Positions 6,923-9,521 of a DNA stretch of 9,521 bases are shown in pieces; within the stretch, counting starts at the first letter, position 1, and each line of letters starts with the position of its first letter. Location of the stretch: contig CALXON010000103.1 of assembly GCA_944389985.1 (NCBI GenBank), forward strand, positions 1-9,521, read 5' to 3'. The DNA comes from an uncultured Spirochaetaceae bacterium (GTDB lineage: Bacteria > Spirochaetota > Spirochaetia > Sphaerochaetales > Sphaerochaetaceae). The position numbers and the translations under genes were made by a program. The notes beneath the pieces were generated by a model. It ran no database searches and was not told the origin of the DNA. It saw only the letters and a list, made by a program, of their open reading frames with translations.

Positions 6923-8226
6923 TTCTTCTTCCTCCCCAGCTTCTTTCCAAGCTTGAAACCCTGGACGAGCGGAAGATGCGACGGGCATGTGTATGCGCAG
7001 CAGCCGCACTCCTTGCAGTCCATCAGGCCGAGGTCCATCGCCGCCTGGTAGTTTCCGTACTTGATGTTCCTGAACATCTTGTTCGGCTGAAGTCCCATCG
7101 GACAGTGCTGGACACACTTTCCGCATAGCACGCATGGGAACGAGACGTCATCGAGCATCTTGGGAAGCATCAGCACTCCGCCAGAGCCCTTGACCATCGG
7201 GATATCCGGATCTGCGACTGCGAATCCCATCATAGGACCACCGCCGATAAGTGACACGAGGTCATCCTTTGCACCACCTGCGTATGCGATGAGGTCGGAG
7301 AACTTCGTTCCGATAGGAGCGATGACGTTCTTTGGATTGTTGACCGATTCTCCTGATATCGTGCAGATACGCTCGATAAGAGGCTTATGGAAACGCACGG
7401 CCTCGTAGATCGCGAAGGCTGTTGATGCGTTGCAGACCACAGCACCCACATCGAGAGGAAGCTTTCCTGACGGAACCTCCTTCCCTATCGTGGCCTTCAA
7501 TAGCTGCTTCTCATCTCCCTGCGGATACTTCATCATCAGTCTCTGTACCCTTATGGGATAGCCGTTTGCGCTGATCTTCTCCTCAAGAAGAGCTGCGGCA
7601 TCGAGCTTGTTGGCCTCTATACCAATGATGATCTGATCCGGGTTGAGGATCTTGGCAGCAGCCATCGTGCCTTCAAGAAGCTCCTCGGGATGCTCCATCA
7701 TCAGACGGTAGTCGGAGGTGAGATACGGCTCACACTCGACACCGTTTATAACAAGAGCATCCACCTTCTTGCCCATCGGAACGGTGAGCTTGACATCTGT
7801 CGGGAAGGTCGCGCCTCCCATACCTACAATGCCCATGGCCCTGATGAGCTTCAGAAGCTCCTCAGAGCTCTCGCTCCTCCAGTCATAACTTTCCGTGAAC
7901 GGGTTGGACTGCTCCTCATCACACTTGATCACGATCGCATCGGCTACTGCACCGGAAGCGACTCTAACTTTGCGGACATCCGTCACAACGCCGTCTGCAG
8001 GGCTGTGGACATCTGCAGAGACATATGATGAGGCGGAGCCTATGACCTCGCCTTTCCTGACGGTATCGCCTTTCTTCTTCAATGGCGTGGCAGGCGCTCC
8101 AAGATGCTGCGACATGGAAACAATAAGCTCAGAAGGCATCGGCAGTCTCTCGATCGCCTTGTCCTTTGAAAGCTCTTTCCTGTCCGCAGGATGGACTCCT
8201 CCGCGCTTGAAAGTAGCCAGTTTCAT
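6919..8226 (-). CDS. rnfC: Rnf complex subunit C, NADH/FMN and Fe-S binding
   Basis: RnfC (435 aa from ATG 8226) is the peripheral cytoplasmic subunit that exchanges electrons with NAD(H). The N-terminus FKRGGVHP is the usual RnfC opening. A barrel-sandwich/biotinyl-like region follows (around 40-85), then the Rossmann-like FMN/NADH module related to NuoF, with GMGGATFPT (about 135-143) and NGVECEPYL (about 161-169). A SLBB-like part follows, then two [4Fe-4S] motifs: C365-x2-C368-x2-C371-x3-C375P and C404-x2-C407-x2-C410-x3-C414P. The basic tail is GRKKK. An ATG at 8235 is in frame, but the only SD-like AGGAG (8241-8237) lies one base before it; the ATG at 8226 is ten bases from it and gives the normal family start. 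This is the first gene of the operon. Confidence 0.96.
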   Translation of the reverse strand: MKLATFKRGGVHPADRKELSKDKAIERLPMPSELIVSMSQHLGAPATPLKKKGDTVRKGEVIGSASSYVSADVHSPADGVVTDVRKVRVASGAVADAIVIKCDEEQSNPFTESYDWRSESSEELLKLIRAMGIVGMGGATFPTDVKLTVPMGKKVDALVINGVECEPYLTSDYRLMMEHPEELLEGTMAAAKILNPDQIIIGIEANKLDAAALLEEKISANGYPIRVQRLMMKYPQGDEKQLLKATIGKEVPSGKLPLDVGAVVCNASTAFAIYEAVRFHKPLIERICTISGESVNNPKNVIAPIGTKFSDLIAYAGGAKDDLVSLIGGGPMMGFAVADPDIPMVKGSGGVLMLPKMLDDVSFPCVLCGKCVQHCPMGLQPNKMFRNIKYGNYQAAMDLGLMDCKECGCCAYTCPSHLPLVQGFKLGKKLGRKKK

Positions 8227-8297
8227 TCTAACCATACTCCTAGAAGTCTATGAAACGATGATAAACCCCTTTTCACACAGGAACAATAGTTAAAGAA

Positions 8298-8323
8298 TGA
8301 TTATCAAAAGATAGTTTTTTATC
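8298..8323 (-). promoter_or_regulatory. GATA/TATC-rich palindromic segment in the rnf leader, possible operator
   Basis: Reading the minus strand, GATA (8323-8320), TATC (8313-8310) and GATA (8305-8302) alternate, forming two overlapping imperfect palindromes, and end in TGATAATCATT. The last part agrees with the core of the E. coli Fur box, but the left half of that 19-bp box does not match. It would lie downstream of the candidate promoter. A regulator cannot be named from this. Confidence 0.2.
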
Positions 8324-8340
8324 GAAAGAGAGAATAACAC

Positions 8341-8367
8341 TTTATACTACAATAAGTTATACATCAA
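8341..8367 (-). promoter_or_regulatory. Candidate sigma-70-type promoter of the rnf operon
   Basis: On the minus strand TTGATG (8367-8362) and TATAAA (8346-8341) resemble -35 and -10 boxes, but the spacer is 15 nt, shorter than the preferred 17. The position fits a transcript starting near 8334 with a leader of about 105 nt before rnfC. The region is AT-rich, so chance matches are likely; no experimental support. Confidence 0.3.
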
Positions 8368-8508
8368 ATACCAATTCAGGCATCACTCAGGCTCTTCCAT
8401 TCACTGGTATTCCTAAGCTCAGAGGAGAAGCTCATGCTGACCTTGTGTACTGTTCACATCAACATCATTATTGCAGTTTGTGTAATGACATGAATCCATA
8501 TATATTTC

Positions 8509-9521
8509 CTACCTGATACTTCCAATGACTTTCTCAAGAGATCTCATTGCTTCTCTGTTCGGGATTTCAAGATAGTATCCGCTAAAAAAGCTTTCGCTTG
8601 CCTCCTTTACAGTCAGATAGCCGAAGAAATACAGCAAAGCAGTCACATCAGGATGCCACTCCTTGGTATGAAAATACGATATGTCAAACTGAGCAAGACC
8701 ATAACTGTTCACAAAATTCCTGTTATCTTTAAGTGAAAGCAGCTTATCTTTCACCCCGGTATTGATGATCAGCGAGAGTGGATCCTCATTCATCCAGCAG
8801 CCGTTGAAATCACAGCCGGAAGTGAAGAACTTTCCGATTGAACGCGGATTATATACTCTCACATCGGTATCTGATGAAAAACAGTAACCACCATAGTTTT
8901 CCTCGAGTCTTGAGACAAACTCATCCCTAGATGAACACTCTTTCTTCCAGTTCTCATCCAGAGCTTCTCCGAAATACATCTCAAGCTCCTCATCTGTATA
9001 CCCGAAAGCTGCTTCAAACCTGGGATCCTGAGAGATACCCACAAGATTATTTAGACCGGAGAATGTGTATTGGGTAACTCCTGACAGAAGGAAAAACCGG
9101 ATATATTCATCACAGTTCTTGATCACAGAGTAAAAATCATTGAGGACTGAACGCATATCTCTGATATAGCTCTTCCCTTCAATGATGGCTGTTCTTATAG
9201 GGGCATCAAACTCATCAATTATGACCACAGCCCTCTTATGAAGTCCATAAAGAAGGTTAAAAAGCATGTTTGCTGGATCATCTCCAGCAAGCTCTATACC
9301 GAATTTTCTTCCATTCAATCTGAGATCATTTACAAATGAATTCTCAAACCCCTCATAAGTTGATGTTGATAACTCCGAAAAATTGAGATGAAGTACAGGA
9401 AATTTCTCAAAGGAATATTTGTCCTCAATATATAATCCCTTGAAGAGTTCTCTCTTCCCTTCAAAGAGTGCATGGAGTGTGGAAGAGAACAGGGACTTCC
9501 CGAATCCATCAGGTCTTGCAA
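8509..9521 (-). CDS. AAA-ATPase-like protein (DUF1703/PD-(D/E)XK-associated family), partial, short C-terminus
   Basis: The frame is open from the right edge (9519) to TAG (8511-8509), giving 336 visible residues; the start lies outside the window. A TTG at 9318 in this frame is internal, not a start, because family-like sequence continues upstream of it. The first visible residues ARPDGFGKSL form the Walker A (P-loop) region, corresponding to RPRRFGKT/S in this family. VVIIDEFDAP (about residues 98-107) is Walker B. FLLSGVTQYTFSGLNNLVGIS and the following GYTDEELE, then VYNPRSIGKFF, are hallmark stretches of AAA-ATPase_like proteins (PF09820). Members usually carry a C-terminal PD-(D/E)XK nuclease domain (DUF1703) after an IPN-R/E segment. 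Here YYLEIPNREA is followed by only about 15 residues and the stop, so the nuclease part is missing. The gene is AT-richer than the rnf operon. The physiological role of the family is unknown; such genes are often multicopy and mobile. Confidence 0.85.
   Translation of the reverse strand, partial: ARPDGFGKSLFSSTLHALFEGKRELFKGLYIEDKYSFEKFPVLHLNFSELSTSTYEGFENSFVNDLRLNGRKFGIELAGDDPANMLFNLLYGLHKRAVVIIDEFDAPIRTAIIEGKSYIRDMRSVLNDFYSVIKNCDEYIRFFLLSGVTQYTFSGLNNLVGISQDPRFEAAFGYTDEELEMYFGEALDENWKKECSSRDEFVSRLEENYGGYCFSSDTDVRVYNPRSIGKFFTSGCDFNGCWMNEDPLSLIINTGVKDKLLSLKDNRNFVNSYGLAQFDISYFHTKEWHPDVTALLYFFGYLTVKEASESFFSGYYLEIPNREAMRSLEKVIGSIR

Larger units (their letters stand above)
8227..8508. other. AT-rich intergenic region upstream of the rnf operon
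   Basis: This stretch separates the ATPase gene from rnfC. It contains no ORF of convincing length on either strand. It holds the probable rnf promoter and a leader of roughly 100 nt. There is a 7-bp inverted repeat (AATACCA at 8367-8373, TGGTATT at 8405-8411), a 6-bp direct repeat of TCAGGC (around 8376-8392), and a run of GATA/TATC units (8300-8323). I see no clear rho-independent terminator after the ATPase gene. Confidence 0.6.

Noticed and set aside
6923..7135. A longer N-terminus for rnfD starting at 7135
   Set aside because: The added residues lie within rnfC in another frame and are unlike RnfD; the ATG at 6922 has an SD and the same ATGA overlap as its neighbours.
8289..8307. FNR/CRP-type site beginning TTGAT in the rnf leader
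   Set aside because: Only one half-site matches; the second half (ATTCT for ATCAA) is too poor.
8405..8440. Rho-independent terminator after the ATPase gene
   Set aside because: The GAGCTT units there are direct repeats, the possible stems are 3-4 bp, and no T-run follows.
9330..9521. A separate 63-residue ORF at the right edge on the minus strand
   Set aside because: It is in a different frame from the ATPase gene, whose P-loop-bearing frame stays open to the edge; the short ORF has no family likeness.

Overview
The window carries one dense, leftward (minus-strand) gene cluster of nine genes, preceded by a separate partial ATPase gene at the right edge. The core is a complete Rnf complex (rnfC-D-G-E-A-B), the membrane ferredoxin:NAD+ oxidoreductase typical of anaerobes. 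The cluster, the flavin and iron-sulfur content, and the right-edge AAA-ATPase family (common in Treponema, Sphaerochaeta, Bacteroidetes and clostridia) point to an anaerobic bacterium. A host-associated or sediment spirochaete is my best guess, but nothing in the window proves the phylum.

Layout from right to left, in the direction of transcription: (1) 9521-8509, the 3' part of an AAA-ATPase-like gene, visibly more AT-rich than the rest. (2) 8508-8227, an AT-rich intergenic region with the likely promoter and leader of the main operon. (3) 8226-3279, rnfCDGEAB, with four successive ATGA stop/start overlaps. (4) 3275-1452, a 607-residue glycoside-hydrolase-57-like protein that starts with TTG and appears to have lost its catalytic residues. 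(5) 1450-352, prfB (release factor 2), interrupted by an in-frame UGA at a classical +1 programmed frameshift site; the joined product is 365 aa. (6) 395-1, the 5' part of a gene for an exported protein of unknown function, which starts inside the 3' end of prfB in another frame.

Gaps or overlaps between the nine genes range from -44 to +11 nt and I see no terminator between them, so they probably form one transcription unit. RnfB/RnfC handle electron transfer through Fe-S clusters and NADH/FMN, RnfD and RnfG carry flavins, and RnfA/RnfE form the membrane core; together they couple ferredoxin oxidation to ion pumping. No ApbE flavin transferase, needed for covalent FMN in RnfD/RnfG, is present in the window. 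The GH57-like protein and RF2 are translationally coupled to rnfB and to each other, although neither is part of the Rnf complex.

Most noteworthy: the GH57-like pseudoenzyme inside the rnf operon; an RnfB whose last ferredoxin domain has lost exactly the ligands of one cluster; an RnfG with Ser in place of the usual FMN-acceptor Thr; and RF2, self-regulated by frameshifting, at the end of an operon whose stops are mostly UGA. I found no CRISPR array, RNA gene, insertion sequence or obviously new defence system.
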